In this document: in pieces, positions 7,577-15,880 of the stretch | Position numbering within the stretch: position 1 is the stretch's first letter | How the letters are laid out: each line of letters opens with the position of its first letter | Program-made: the position numbers and the translations under genes | Source of the DNA: Erysipelotrichaceae bacterium | GTDB lineage: Bacteria; Bacillota_I; Bacilli_A; Erysipelotrichales; Erysipelotrichaceae | Direction: 5' to 3' | NCBI GenBank assembly: GCA_019415435.1 | Contig: DXZE01000008.1 | Coordinates: 1-51,303, forward strand | Length of the DNA stretch: 51,303 nt | Notes under the pieces: model-generated | What the model saw: the letters and a program-made list of their open reading frames with translations, nothing else | What the model was told of the DNA's origin: nothing | Database searches by the model: none

Positions 7577-9090
7577 AGATTTCCTCCATGCAGTTTCTCA
7601 TACATTTCTTCTCTGATGTTATAAAGCTTCTCGGTTAAGTCTACATAGTGTCTGTGCGGCACCTCTGGACGTAATTCAGATTCCCATACCTTGTTTTCCA
7701 ACTGATCTTTGATATAGGCTTTCTTTTCAGGAATGGTTGGTAATTCCATTGCCAGTTCGCCATTGATAATATGAGGTACCAGCAGCTTCTCTACTTTCAA
7801 CGGTGTGATCTTTCTTGATTTATGGAAAGCATCCGGATCCATGTCATAAACACGGATCTCTTTACCTTCTACAATCTCTTCATCATCAAGGCCAATGATA
7901 TCTGCCTGTCCCTGACCATTTTCATCATAGATACGCCATGCCATTAACTTACCAGGAATAACAGCCTTAGAGGCAGAATCAGAACATTTCATTCTAGGTG
8001 TATAGCTGCCATCATCTTCCTTTACAGCAACCAGCTTATATACACCACCGAATACTGGTGAAGAAGAAGATGTAATCAGTTTTTCACCCACACCATAAGA
8101 ATCAAAGTGAGCATTTTCATAGACTTCCATATCTGCCATCTTCTTTTCATCAAGGGAGTTAGATGCGACAAGCTTGACATAAGGCTTGCCTGCTTCATCC
8201 AGTCTCTTTCTTAACTTCTTATAATTTCTGGCAAGGTCACCAGAATCAATTCTCGCAGACTTTACTCTGCGGTTAGGATCATCCGGATACTTTTCCTTCA
8301 GCCAGTCATCAATACTAATCAGATTCGGTAAGCCGCTTTCCAGAATATTATATGTATCTAATAACAAAGATACATTATCCGGATATGTTTCGGCATATGT
8401 CTTAAAGGCTTCAAACTCATCTCCATAGAATTCAATAAAAGAATGGGCAATCGTTCCTACTGCCTTAACATCCGGACCATACTTCATTTCCGCAAGACAA
8501 TCTGCTGTACCAATGCAGCCGCCTAGTATGGCCGCATACGCTCCTTCATTACCAGCAGATTCACCCTGGGCACGTCTTGTGCCAAATTCCATGACATTTC
8601 TTGGTGTATGGGTAGATAAACCAGAGATCTTGGTTGCTTTTGTCGCAATTAAGGAATGGAAGTTCATTGTCTGTAAAAGATAGGTTTCAATCAGAATAGC
8701 TCCTACCATATCACATTCAATACGTACCATAGGTACCTGTGGATAGCATACTGTGCCTTCTTTTAAGGCATACATATCTCCCTTCCACTTGTATGTACGT
8801 AAGTATTCCAGAAATTCATTACTCATACCCTTGGTCTTAAGATAAATCAGATCTTTATCGGTAAAGTGATATTCTCTTAAGAATTTAACTAACTGATGCT
8901 GACCGCAGGAAATGCTGTATCCCTGATTATCCGGATTTGTTCTGAAGAACATATCAAATACCATGACTTTATCTTTAAAGCCATGCAGGTACAGGCAGTT
9001 AGCCATTGTAAATTCATAGAAGTCGGTAACCATTGCAGGATTGTCATAATCCTCATCTGGTACAAATGGTTCTGCTTTAATTTCTGACAT
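7573..9090 (-). CDS. pncB: nicotinate phosphoribosyltransferase
   Basis: Converts nicotinate and PRPP to NaMN, the committed step of the salvage pathway. 505 aa, the long Gram-positive type. It starts with the family block MVTDFYEFTMANCL, contains GTRRAQG, and has the substrate-binding region KLVASNSLDE followed by the YGVGEKLITS block. The start is ATG at 9090; only a weak AGAG precedes it, so translation may rely on coupling with pncA 24 nt upstream. Its stop overlaps the nadD start. Confidence 0.95.
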   Translation of the reverse strand: MSEIKAEPFVPDEDYDNPAMVTDFYEFTMANCLYLHGFKDKVMVFDMFFRTNPDNQGYSISCGQHQLVKFLREYHFTDKDLIYLKTKGMSNEFLEYLRTYKWKGDMYALKEGTVCYPQVPMVRIECDMVGAILIETYLLQTMNFHSLIATKATKISGLSTHTPRNVMEFGTRRAQGESAGNEGAYAAILGGCIGTADCLAEMKYGPDVKAVGTIAHSFIEFYGDEFEAFKTYAETYPDNVSLLLDTYNILESGLPNLISIDDWLKEKYPDDPNRRVKSARIDSGDLARNYKKLRKRLDEAGKPYVKLVASNSLDEKKMADMEVYENAHFDSYGVGEKLITSSSSPVFGGVYKLVAVKEDDGSYTPRMKCSDSASKAVIPGKLMAWRIYDENGQGQADIIGLDDEEIVEGKEIRVYDMDPDAFHKSRKITPLKVEKLLVPHIINGELAMELPTIPEKKAYIKDQLENKVWESELRPEVPHRHYVDLTEKLYNIREEMYEKLHGGNL

Positions 9091-9114
9091 AATAATTTCT
9101 CTTTTCTTCTTTCT

Positions 9115-9633
9115 TTATTTCACTTCAATCTGACAGGATCTCATCACTTCAACAGCTGCCTTATGTTTTCCAACAGTTACACCTGCACATGCATTGGCTA
9201 ATACTGTTATCTTTGTCTGATATAAGAGAGAACGTAATAATAATGCATTTGAGACAACACATATATCTGTACATAATCCAACCAGGGCAATTTCATCCGG
9301 ATGCATCTGACCGATTTCCTGTACCAATGCCCAGGAACCAAAGGTTGGTTTTTCGATCACTTTATAATTCTTCCCTTTCAGGGCTTCCTGTACATCTTTA
9401 TTCAATTCCCATCCTGGTGTATCTTTGATGCAGTGTTCAACTGGAAGATGTTCTCCTTCAAAGGTATGCAGATAATTTTTTTCATGGGTATCCATGGTCA
9501 CAAAGATACGATCATAGGAAGGATCTTCAATTGTCTTTACAACTTCATTAACAATTCCTTCTGCCTCTTTTGCGCCTAAGGAACCATCTATAAAGTCATT
9601 CTGCATATCTACAACCACTAATGCTTTACTCAT
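9115..9633 (-). CDS. pncA: nicotinamidase
   Basis: Hydrolyses nicotinamide to nicotinate and ammonia, feeding PncB. Isochorismatase-like fold, 172 aa. Catalytic triad residues are visible: Asp9 (VVVDMQ), Lys95 (VIEKPTFG) and Cys125 (TDICVVSN). Candidate metal ligands are Asp48, His50 and His67. The ATG overlaps the nrtR stop (ATGA), with AAGGAG upstream, so the regulator and the first enzyme are coupled. Confidence 0.93.
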   Translation of the reverse strand: MSKALVVVDMQNDFIDGSLGAKEAEGIVNEVVKTIEDPSYDRIFVTMDTHEKNYLHTFEGEHLPVEHCIKDTPGWELNKDVQEALKGKNYKVIEKPTFGSWALVQEIGQMHPDEIALVGLCTDICVVSNALLLRSLLYQTKITVLANACAGVTVGKHKAAVEVMRSCQIEVK

Positions 9634-10490
9634 ATGTTCTCCTTCAGATACTGATACATTGGATTGAATGTGTATAATGCGGCATCTTTACCACCTGTTT
9701 TCTTTTTCTTACCGGTTGGTTTCAGCATTCTTCTGATATCCCTTCTGAAATTAGCTGTATCTACCTTATGTCCTATGACTGCTTCATAAGCATCCTGGAT
9801 TTCTCTTAAGGTACACTCATGCGGTAAAAGATTAAATAGAATACCGGTTGAAGCGACTCTGTGCTGCATCTGATCCATCGCCATATTGACAGCCTTAACA
9901 TGATCTGCGGCCAGCTTTGCGTTGGAATTAGCTGTAATAGATGACTTTGTCTCTATCCAGTTCCCCTTGGCAATATCATCTATCTCATATTCCATATGGA
10001 CATCTTTCTCTCTGTTGTCTAATACAAGCAAAGACTTTCTGCCTTTTTCATCATGAGAGATTGTATTCTTTGAAATGGTAAACCAGGCTGTATCAGCCGC
10101 ATCATCTGCGGCTTTTGTATTTTTGATATTAGACTCAGGTGTCATTGAAAGATATACCGTTGTAATAACTCTTGTACGGGGATCACGGTCTACACTGCCG
10201 AAGGTATATAACTGCCTGAAGTATGCATGACTTGTAATATTCGTTTCTTCCGCTAGTTCCCTGCTTACGGCAGTTTCCATATCTTCTTCAAAATTGATGA
10301 AGCCTCCCGGCATTGCCCAGTCATGAATAAACGGATGATTCCTTCTTTTGACTAACAGTATCTTTAATTTCTTTTCATTGACTGTTAAAAGAATCATATC
10401 TACTGTATTGCTTGGTCTGCGGTATTTTGTTTCATCATAATTCTTTAAGAACCCGGCTAATGTTTCACCTGCTTCATTAACTTCTTCCAC
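9630..10490 (-). CDS. nrtR: NrtR-type Nudix transcriptional regulator of NAD metabolism
   Basis: Fusion of an N-terminal Nudix domain (about residues 25-160) with a C-terminal winged helix (about 210-286, ECTLREIQDAYEAVIGH). The Nudix box is near-complete: GGF then RELAEET at about residues 62-85. Known NrtR proteins bind ADP-ribose or related NAD metabolites through this domain and release DNA. The gene leads the pncA-pncB-nadD-nadE operon and lies just after two matching inverted repeats, which supports autoregulation. The start is GTG at 10490 with GGAGG 5 nt upstream. Catalytic activity is uncertain; many NrtR Nudix domains are non-hydrolytic. Confidence 0.9.
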   Translation of the reverse strand: MEEVNEAGETLAGFLKNYDETKYRRPSNTVDMILLTVNEKKLKILLVKRRNHPFIHDWAMPGGFINFEEDMETAVSRELAEETNITSHAYFRQLYTFGSVDRDPRTRVITTVYLSMTPESNIKNTKAADDAADTAWFTISKNTISHDEKGRKSLLVLDNREKDVHMEYEIDDIAKGNWIETKSSITANSNAKLAADHVKAVNMAMDQMQHRVASTGILFNLLPHECTLREIQDAYEAVIGHKVDTANFRRDIRRMLKPTGKKKKTGGKDAALYTFNPMYQYLKENI

Positions 10491-10500
10491 ATCAACCTCC

Positions 10501-10551
10501 TATAGTCAATAAGACTATAACCATAGTATGGTCAGAATGACTAAAAGTCAA
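10501..10551 (-). promoter_or_regulatory. promoter and tandem NrtR-like operators of the NAD operon
   Basis: Minus-strand promoter TTGACT (10546-10551), 17-bp spacer, TACTAT (10523-10528). Operator 1 at 10501-10519 is a perfect inverted repeat TATAGTC-N5-GACTATA lying over the start-site region. Operator 2 at 10527-10545 is TATGGTC-N5-GACTAAA, the same pattern with two mismatches, filling the -35/-10 spacer. Centres are 26 bp apart. A further CCATA-G-TATGG dyad (10521-10531) lies between them. The layout suits repression by occlusion. Confidence 0.8.
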
Positions 10552-10552
10552 T

Positions 10553-10587
10553 TAAAAACGTATGAAGATTATCTTTTCTTCATACGT
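10553..10587 (-). terminator. terminator after the DUF5673-like gene
   Basis: Perfect 10-bp stem (ACGTATGAAG / CTTCATACGT, 10558-10587) with a 10-nt loop that contains the upstream gene's stop codon, then TTTTT on the minus strand. It insulates the nrtR promoter, whose -35 begins a few bases on. Confidence 0.85.
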
Positions 10588-11066
10588 GTATATTTACGCC
10601 CCAGATTCTTCTTTAAAAGATCCTTTACATCATCTTCTTTATCACGATCAAAAATTAACTCTCTTACCTGTTCTCCCTTGGAAGAATCCATGACAAAGAA
10701 TACATGAAACTTCTTGTTATCTTCTTCATAGTCATATGCCTTGATATCTTTCCATGTATACGTAGTAATTCCAGAGACAAGTCCCTGTTCCCCTATACCA
10801 TCTTTCATCAAAAGATAAATAATAACTGCCGCGGTGGTAGTAACTGTTCGTAAGATACCGGATAAAGAAGTAATCATGCTGGTATCTGTCAGAATCGACA
10901 ATATCGTTAGCAAACCAATTGCCAGAAATAATATTTTTAAGGCAGACCATTGTCTGTCAGGTATCTCAATCCATTTGTAATGCTTTACCATATGTACAAG
11001 CATCATAATAGCAAAGACTCCGAATAATACGGCTATGCCAAAGTTTACTGCATCTGTTGTTGTCAT
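10569..11066 (-). CDS. membrane protein, DUF5673-like C-terminal domain
   Basis: About 165 aa with three hydrophobic segments (roughly 5-25, 40-60 and 70-95 from the chosen start) and a C-terminal soluble domain that begins GITTYTWKDIKAYDYEEDN and ends in a Lys/Arg-rich tail. The soluble part resembles the DUF5673 pattern (a W-[KE]-[ED]-I-x-x-[YW] strand followed by beta strands). I placed the start at the ATG at 11066 with AGGAGG upstream, not the longer 15-residue extension. This ATG overlaps the stop of the DUF1848 gene (ATGA), so the two are co-translated. Function unknown; the family match is tentative. Confidence 0.6.
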   Translation of the reverse strand: MTTTDAVNFGIAVLFGVFAIMMLVHMVKHYKWIEIPDRQWSALKILFLAIGLLTILSILTDTSMITSLSGILRTVTTTAAVIIYLLMKDGIGEQGLVSGITTYTWKDIKAYDYEEDNKKFHVFFVMDSSKGEQVRELIFDRDKEDDVKDLLKKNLGRKYTRMKKR

Positions 11067-12007
11067 TTTATTTCCTCCTGGAGGTTCAGCATCATCTGTC
11101 CGCTGGACCATGTTTTCTGTACTGCTTCATGGATTTCATCATTTTCATGCAGATGACCAATTAATAATGGTGATGATGGATCATGTTTATGATAGTTATC
11201 CATGACTGTTTTCTGATCATAGTTAGCATAGCAGTATAGACAGCCATGCATACACGTATTATACGCTCCTATGTCATTGCCTAAAAGACAATGACAGCCT
11301 TCTCTGCTTTCATGTCCTGCCGGTACATGCAGGGATATACTTAGTGCCTGTTCTACAATATCCTGTCTCATACATCCCTTTGTATCAATACCATACTTTG
11401 ACAGACCATGATCCTCTAAGCATGTCATTAATTTCATATGATGTTTGGATGCAGTTTCCCGCATGAACTTTCCTAATGTCTGGATATCTGATTCACTAAG
11501 CTCTCTTACAGATGGAAAGTTTTTCTTTGTCTTTTCATATAAATCAATAAAACTGATAATCACATGATCCGTATAACCATCAAGATATGTACACATCTTT
11601 TCAAAGGCTCTTTTATGATACTGTACTGTATATCTTTCATTCAGAAATATCGGATCATATCGCCAGAATATTCTTTCTTTACCAACCATAGAACTCAGTT
11701 TTCTGAATACATCCATAACATGCCACTTATCCGGTACATGCGGTTCTATGTCATGACCATAGGGTGTGATCGTTACATGCCAGATTTGTTGATAGAAACG
11801 TAATGCATCCATATGGGAAAGCATTGGCTCTGGATTCTTACTGCAGAAACAGATAGCATCAATCAAAGATGGATCAAGACTATATCTGTATACAATTTTC
11901 GGATAATAGGGATTGCGTGCCATGACATAGCCTTCTCGGATTCTGTTCATAAACCATTCGGTATAGAATGCAGGGATATCTGTACGCTGTCCTGTATTGA
12001 GTATCAT
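11063..12007 (-). CDS. DUF1848 family protein with Cys-rich C-terminus
   Basis: About 314 aa. It opens with NTGQRTDIPAFYTEWFMNRI and an IDAICFCSKNPEPML block typical of DUF1848, and ends in a cysteine cluster GCHCLLGNDIGAYNTCMHG followed by CLYCYANYD. The CxxxCLYCYA-like arrangement suggests a bound iron-sulfur cluster or metal and a relation to radical-SAM or spore-photoproduct-lyase-like TIM barrels; activity is not known. The ATG at 12007 was chosen; the TTG at 12052 falls inside the clpB terminator. No SD precedes this ATG, but an extended -10 (TGTTATCAT) lies 7 nt upstream. Confidence 0.75.
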   Translation of the reverse strand: MILNTGQRTDIPAFYTEWFMNRIREGYVMARNPYYPKIVYRYSLDPSLIDAICFCSKNPEPMLSHMDALRFYQQIWHVTITPYGHDIEPHVPDKWHVMDVFRKLSSMVGKERIFWRYDPIFLNERYTVQYHKRAFEKMCTYLDGYTDHVIISFIDLYEKTKKNFPSVRELSESDIQTLGKFMRETASKHHMKLMTCLEDHGLSKYGIDTKGCMRQDIVEQALSISLHVPAGHESREGCHCLLGNDIGAYNTCMHGCLYCYANYDQKTVMDNYHKHDPSSPLLIGHLHENDEIHEAVQKTWSSGQMMLNLQEEIK

Positions 12008-12014
12008 GTCTATT

Positions 12015-12023
12015 ATGATAACA
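12015..12023 (-). promoter_or_regulatory. extended -10 of the DUF1848 gene
   Basis: TGT-TATCAT on the minus strand, 7 nt before the ATG at 12007 and directly after the T-run of the clpB terminator. The start site would fall at the start codon. No SD is visible. Confidence 0.4.
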
Positions 12024-12060
12024 GAAAAAAGAGTATGCCCGTTATATAACAAGACATACT
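12024..12060 (-). terminator. terminator of the hrcA-clpB operon
   Basis: Minus-strand hairpin with outer stem AGTATGTC/GGCATACT and inner self-complementary GTTATATAAC, followed by CTTTTTT. It lies 10 nt past the clpB stop. Confidence 0.85.
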
Positions 12061-12069
12061 CCTAATATG

Positions 12070-14625
12070 TTATTCAAGTGTTACGTGATAGCCATCCTTA
12101 TCAGCATCGACCTTGATTGTCTTACCAGCTACACTGTCAGCAGCCAGGATAACCTTGGCAACCTCAGTTTCAATCTCACGCTGGATGTGTCTTCTCATTG
12201 GACGAGCACCATATTGCGGATCAACACCATATTCGATGATTCTCTGCTTAGCGGCATCTGTCACAACAAGCTCAGCATCCTTTTCGTCCTTGATTCTGTC
12301 ATGCAGAATTCTTAAGAATTTCTCTGCAACCTTGATCTGAACATCTTTGCCTAAAGAGTTGAAGACAATGATTTCATCAATACGGTTGATTAATTCAGGC
12401 TTGAAGAATTTATGGACAGCATCAAGATAGTGCTCTTTTCTTGCTTCCTTATCTTCTTCAAATGCATACTCAGAACCTAAGTTAGAAGTCATGATGATAA
12501 TCGTATTCTTGAAGTCTACGGTTACACCCTTGGAATCCGTGATTCTGCCATCATCCAGGATCTGTAAGAGGATATTGAATACATCCGGATGTGCTTTCTC
12601 GATTTCATCAAGAAGGACAATCGAATACGGATTTCTTCTGACCGCTTCTGTTAACTGGCCGCCTTCTTCATAACCAACATATCCAGGAGGTGCACCAATC
12701 AGACGGCTGACACTGAATTTCTCCATGTATTCAGACATATCAATTCTGACAATCTTGGATTCATCATCGAATAACTGCTGTGCCAGAGCCTTGGCAACTT
12801 CTGTCTTACCTACACCAGTAGGACCTAAGAACAGGAAGGAACCAAGTGGACGATTCTCATCCTGGATACCAGCCTTGGAACGCATGATTGCATCAGAAAC
12901 TAATGTAATAGCTTCATCCTGTCCCATGACTCTCTTACGCAATGCATCCGGTAAATGCAGAATCTTGTCTTTTTCAGTAGACTGCAGTCTGGAAACATCA
13001 ATATGTGTCCATCTGGATACAATCTTGGCAATCGCATCTTCATCAACTGTCTGTTTCAGCATTGCATCATCTTTCGGATCTTTACCTTCCGCAATCAGCT
13101 TCTGTAATTCAGGGATTGTCTTATACTTGATTTCTCCTGCTTTGCTGTAGTTGCCTTCTGTTTCAGCCGCATCCAAATCACGCTTAGCCTGATCCAGTTT
13201 ATCCTGTGCTGTCGCAATATCATTTAACTTAGCCTTTTCGGCATTCCACCTGGCAACACCAGCATCATACTTCTCACTGATATTGGCAAGCTCCTGCTCT
13301 ATTTCCTGCTTTCTTGCAGTGGACTTGGCATCCGTGTCATTCTTCATGGATGCCTTTTCCATTTCAAGATTAGCCTTTCTGCGGTCTAAGTCATAGAGTT
13401 CCTTCGGCATGGAATCCAGAGTAACTCTTGTCGCTGCACAAGCTTCATCTACCAGGTCAATTGCCTTATCTGGTAAGAATCTGTCTGTAATGTATCTGTC
13501 AGAAAGCTTTGCGGCCGCAACCAAAGCTTCATCCTTAATTGTGACATGATGATACTGTTCAAATCTTTCCTTTAAGCCTCTTAAGATAGTGATTGTATCA
13601 TCTACAGTAGGCTCATTGACCATAACCTTCTGGAATCTTCTTTCCAGAGCTCTGTCTTTTTCAATATACTGGCGGTATTCATTGAATGTCGTAGCACCAA
13701 TGCACTTGAGCTCACCTCTTGCGAGCATTGGTTTCAGCAGGTTAGCGGCATCCATAGAGCCTTCTGTCTTGCCTGCACCAACCAGATTATGAATTTCATC
13801 GATAAAGAGGATAATGCCGCCATTGGCTTTCTTAACCTGATTCAGCACACCCTTTAATCTCTCTTCAAATTCACCTCTGTATTTAGCACCAGCAATTAAG
13901 GAGCCCATATCCAGTTCGATTAAGCGCTTGTTCTTTAATCCAACTGGAACATCATCTTTATAAATACGCCATGCAAGACCCTCTACAATAGCGGTCTTAC
14001 CTACACCAGGTTCACCAATCAGAACCGGGTTATTTTTTGTCTTACGGCATAAGATTTCAATCACCCTTCTGATTTCATCATCTCTGCCGATAACCGGATC
14101 GATCTTGCCGTCTTTTACATCCTGAACAAGATCGTGTCCATATTTCTGAAGCGCATCAAGCTGTGCTTCTTTATTCTTTTCGTTCATCGTCTCACCTCCT
14201 CTGAGGTCATTAATCGCATGAAGCAGTTTACGTAAGTCAAATCCAAACTCACGCATCATATCCTGTATGACAGGTGCATTTGTCTGGAATAAACCAGCTG
14301 TAAAAGCATTCACTGTTACGTACTCATCGCCTGCCTTCTGCATGTATTCATCCGTTCTGGTGAATGCTTCATTCACATAACGGTCTGCGCTGAGTTCGTT
14401 ATTACCGGAAACAGTTGGAATCTTTTTCAGATATTCCTGCACAAAGGTAAGCAGACGGGATTTGTCCAATCCTAATCTTTCCCAGATGCCATCTGCCATG
14501 TTGTCTTCCAGAATGGCATCGAGAAAATGTTCTGTTTTTAACTCACTGTGGTGGGAATCTCTGGCTAATGTAATAGCCCGATTCCAGATGTTTTCCATTG
14601 CGTCTGAAAATTTTTCTGGATTCAT
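12070..14625 (-). CDS. clpB: ATP-dependent disaggregase ClpB
   Basis: Hexameric AAA+ chaperone that extracts proteins from aggregates together with DnaK. 851 aa. Order: N-terminal Clp-N domain (to about 145), AAA-1 with Walker A GEPGVGKT and Walker B IILFIDEIHN, a coiled-coil middle domain (about 400-520, rich in Glu/Lys/Ala), AAA-2 with GPTGVGKT and Walker B IVLLDEIEKAHP, and a C-terminal domain. It is last in the hrcA operon, 22 nt after dnaJ. An internal start at Met147 has a perfect SD. In many Bacillota clpB stands alone or under CtsR; here it appears to be under HrcA. Confidence 0.96.
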   Translation of the reverse strand: MNPEKFSDAMENIWNRAITLARDSHHSELKTEHFLDAILEDNMADGIWERLGLDKSRLLTFVQEYLKKIPTVSGNNELSADRYVNEAFTRTDEYMQKAGDEYVTVNAFTAGLFQTNAPVIQDMMREFGFDLRKLLHAINDLRGGETMNEKNKEAQLDALQKYGHDLVQDVKDGKIDPVIGRDDEIRRVIEILCRKTKNNPVLIGEPGVGKTAIVEGLAWRIYKDDVPVGLKNKRLIELDMGSLIAGAKYRGEFEERLKGVLNQVKKANGGIILFIDEIHNLVGAGKTEGSMDAANLLKPMLARGELKCIGATTFNEYRQYIEKDRALERRFQKVMVNEPTVDDTITILRGLKERFEQYHHVTIKDEALVAAAKLSDRYITDRFLPDKAIDLVDEACAATRVTLDSMPKELYDLDRRKANLEMEKASMKNDTDAKSTARKQEIEQELANISEKYDAGVARWNAEKAKLNDIATAQDKLDQAKRDLDAAETEGNYSKAGEIKYKTIPELQKLIAEGKDPKDDAMLKQTVDEDAIAKIVSRWTHIDVSRLQSTEKDKILHLPDALRKRVMGQDEAITLVSDAIMRSKAGIQDENRPLGSFLFLGPTGVGKTEVAKALAQQLFDDESKIVRIDMSEYMEKFSVSRLIGAPPGYVGYEEGGQLTEAVRRNPYSIVLLDEIEKAHPDVFNILLQILDDGRITDSKGVTVDFKNTIIIMTSNLGSEYAFEEDKEARKEHYLDAVHKFFKPELINRIDEIIVFNSLGKDVQIKVAEKFLRILHDRIKDEKDAELVVTDAAKQRIIEYGVDPQYGARPMRRHIQREIETEVAKVILAADSVAGKTIKVDADKDGYHVTLE
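14185..14200 (-). promoter_or_regulatory. internal ribosome binding site and ATG of ClpB (short isoform)
   Basis: AGGAGG (14195-14200) lies 7 nt before an in-frame ATG (14185-14187, Met147 of ClpB, MNEKNKE). The encoded protein would lack the N-domain. E. coli ClpB has an equivalent internal start at codon 149 that gives the 80-kDa form. Confidence 0.75.
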
Positions 14626-14647
14626 AGAGATGTCACCTCCTTACGAA

Positions 14648-15805
14648 TTACGATCTGAACTGATTTTTGAATTTCTGCCACATGGTATCGCCGCGACCGG
14701 AATTCTGCAGATCCTGCAGCTGCTGATAAAGTTCTTTTTCTTTTCTTGTCAGATTGTCATCAACTTTGACTTTAACCGTACAGATCTGATCACCCTGACG
14801 ACCGCCTCTGATATCCGGTACACCCTGACCACGTAAACGAAGCTTAGCACCATCCTGTGTACCTGCCGGAACCTTCATGGTTACATCACCATGAATGGTT
14901 GGTACTTCAACCGTTGTACCAAGGGTTGCGTCAACTGCACTGACCGGGATATCCAGATGGATATCCTTACCTTCACGGGTAAAGTACTTATGCGGCTGTA
15001 CGTTGATCTCAATAAAGAGATCACCATTCGGTCCGCCATTTGTACCTCTTTCACCCTTGCCGGCAACTCTTAGCTGCTGGCCAGAGGCAATACCTGCCGG
15101 GATCTTGACATCCACAGATACACGTTTGCGCACATAACCTGCACCACCGCATACGTGACATACTTTCTTGACTTTCTTACCTGTACCTTGACAATCCGGG
15201 CATACACTCTGGGTTCTCATTCTGCCAAGTAATGTATTCTGAACGGTTTCTACATATCCGGATCCATGACATGTCGGGCATGTGCCGATGTCACCAGGTG
15301 TATCAGCACCAGTTCCATGGCAGTTTTCACAAGGTTCATCAACTGTCAGATTGATGTTTTCGGTCTTCCCAAAACATGCATCAAGGAAGGACACACTCAT
15401 TCTCATGAAGCGGTCATCACCCTTTATAGGTCCATTTCTTCTGGATGAAGATCTGGATCCGCCAAAGCCACTGCCGCCCATATTTCCAAAGATATCTCCA
15501 AAGATGTCTTCAAAACCTCCAAAGCCACCGGAGGATGAGAAGCCCTGGAAGCCATTGAAGCCGCCGCCAGCCTGACTGCCATCCATGCCGGCAAAGCCAA
15601 ACTGATCATATGTCTTACGTTTCTGAGGATCAGAAAGTACTTCATATGCTTCATTGACTTCCTTGAACTTATCTGCCGCATCCGGAGCCTTATTCAGATC
15701 CGGATGGTATTTCTTGGCGAGCTTACGATATGCCCGCTTGATATCATCTTCACTCGCATCCTTGGATACGCCAAGTACCTCATAATAATCTCTTTTCTCA
15801 GCCAT
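14648..15805 (-). CDS. dnaJ: chaperone DnaJ (Hsp40)
   Basis: Co-chaperone that stimulates DnaK ATPase and delivers substrates. The J domain occupies residues 1-70 with HPD at about 35 (KKYHPDLN). A Gly/Phe-rich linker (70-135) follows. The zinc domain has four CxxCxGxG repeats: CENCHGTG, CPTCHGSG, CPDCQGTG and CHVCGGAG. The C-terminal peptide-binding domains are complete. 385 aa, normal for class I DnaJ. It is separated from dnaK by 75 nt that contain a strong hairpin, the widest gap in the operon. Confidence 0.97.
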   Translation of the reverse strand: MAEKRDYYEVLGVSKDASEDDIKRAYRKLAKKYHPDLNKAPDAADKFKEVNEAYEVLSDPQKRKTYDQFGFAGMDGSQAGGGFNGFQGFSSSGGFGGFEDIFGDIFGNMGGSGFGGSRSSSRRNGPIKGDDRFMRMSVSFLDACFGKTENINLTVDEPCENCHGTGADTPGDIGTCPTCHGSGYVETVQNTLLGRMRTQSVCPDCQGTGKKVKKVCHVCGGAGYVRKRVSVDVKIPAGIASGQQLRVAGKGERGTNGGPNGDLFIEINVQPHKYFTREGKDIHLDIPVSAVDATLGTTVEVPTIHGDVTMKVPAGTQDGAKLRLRGQGVPDIRGGRQGDQICTVKVKVDDNLTRKEKELYQQLQDLQNSGRGDTMWQKFKNQFRS

Positions 15806-15830
15806 ATCTCAGCCTGCCTCTCTTCCTTTC

Positions 15831-15869
15831 AAACAGAATGCGGAATCATATACAATCCCGCATCTGTTT
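15831..15869 (-). other. intercistronic hairpin between dnaK and dnaJ
   Basis: AAACAG-ATGCGG pairs with CCGCAT-T-CTGTTT (12 bp with one bulged base) around a 14-nt loop. No T-run follows on the minus strand; the next bases are GAAAGGAAG. This argues against a simple terminator and suggests an mRNA-stability, processing or attenuating element. Confidence 0.6.
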
Positions 15870-15880
15870 ATGATATTTCT

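Noticed and set aside
12008..12052. 15-residue N-terminal extension of the DUF1848 protein from a TTG at 12052
   Set aside because: The TTG lies inside the stem of the clpB terminator and the added residues are not family-like.
12725..13150. Plus-strand ORF of 141 codons inside clpB
   Set aside because: Antisense shadow of a strongly conserved coding sequence; no SD, no family resemblance.
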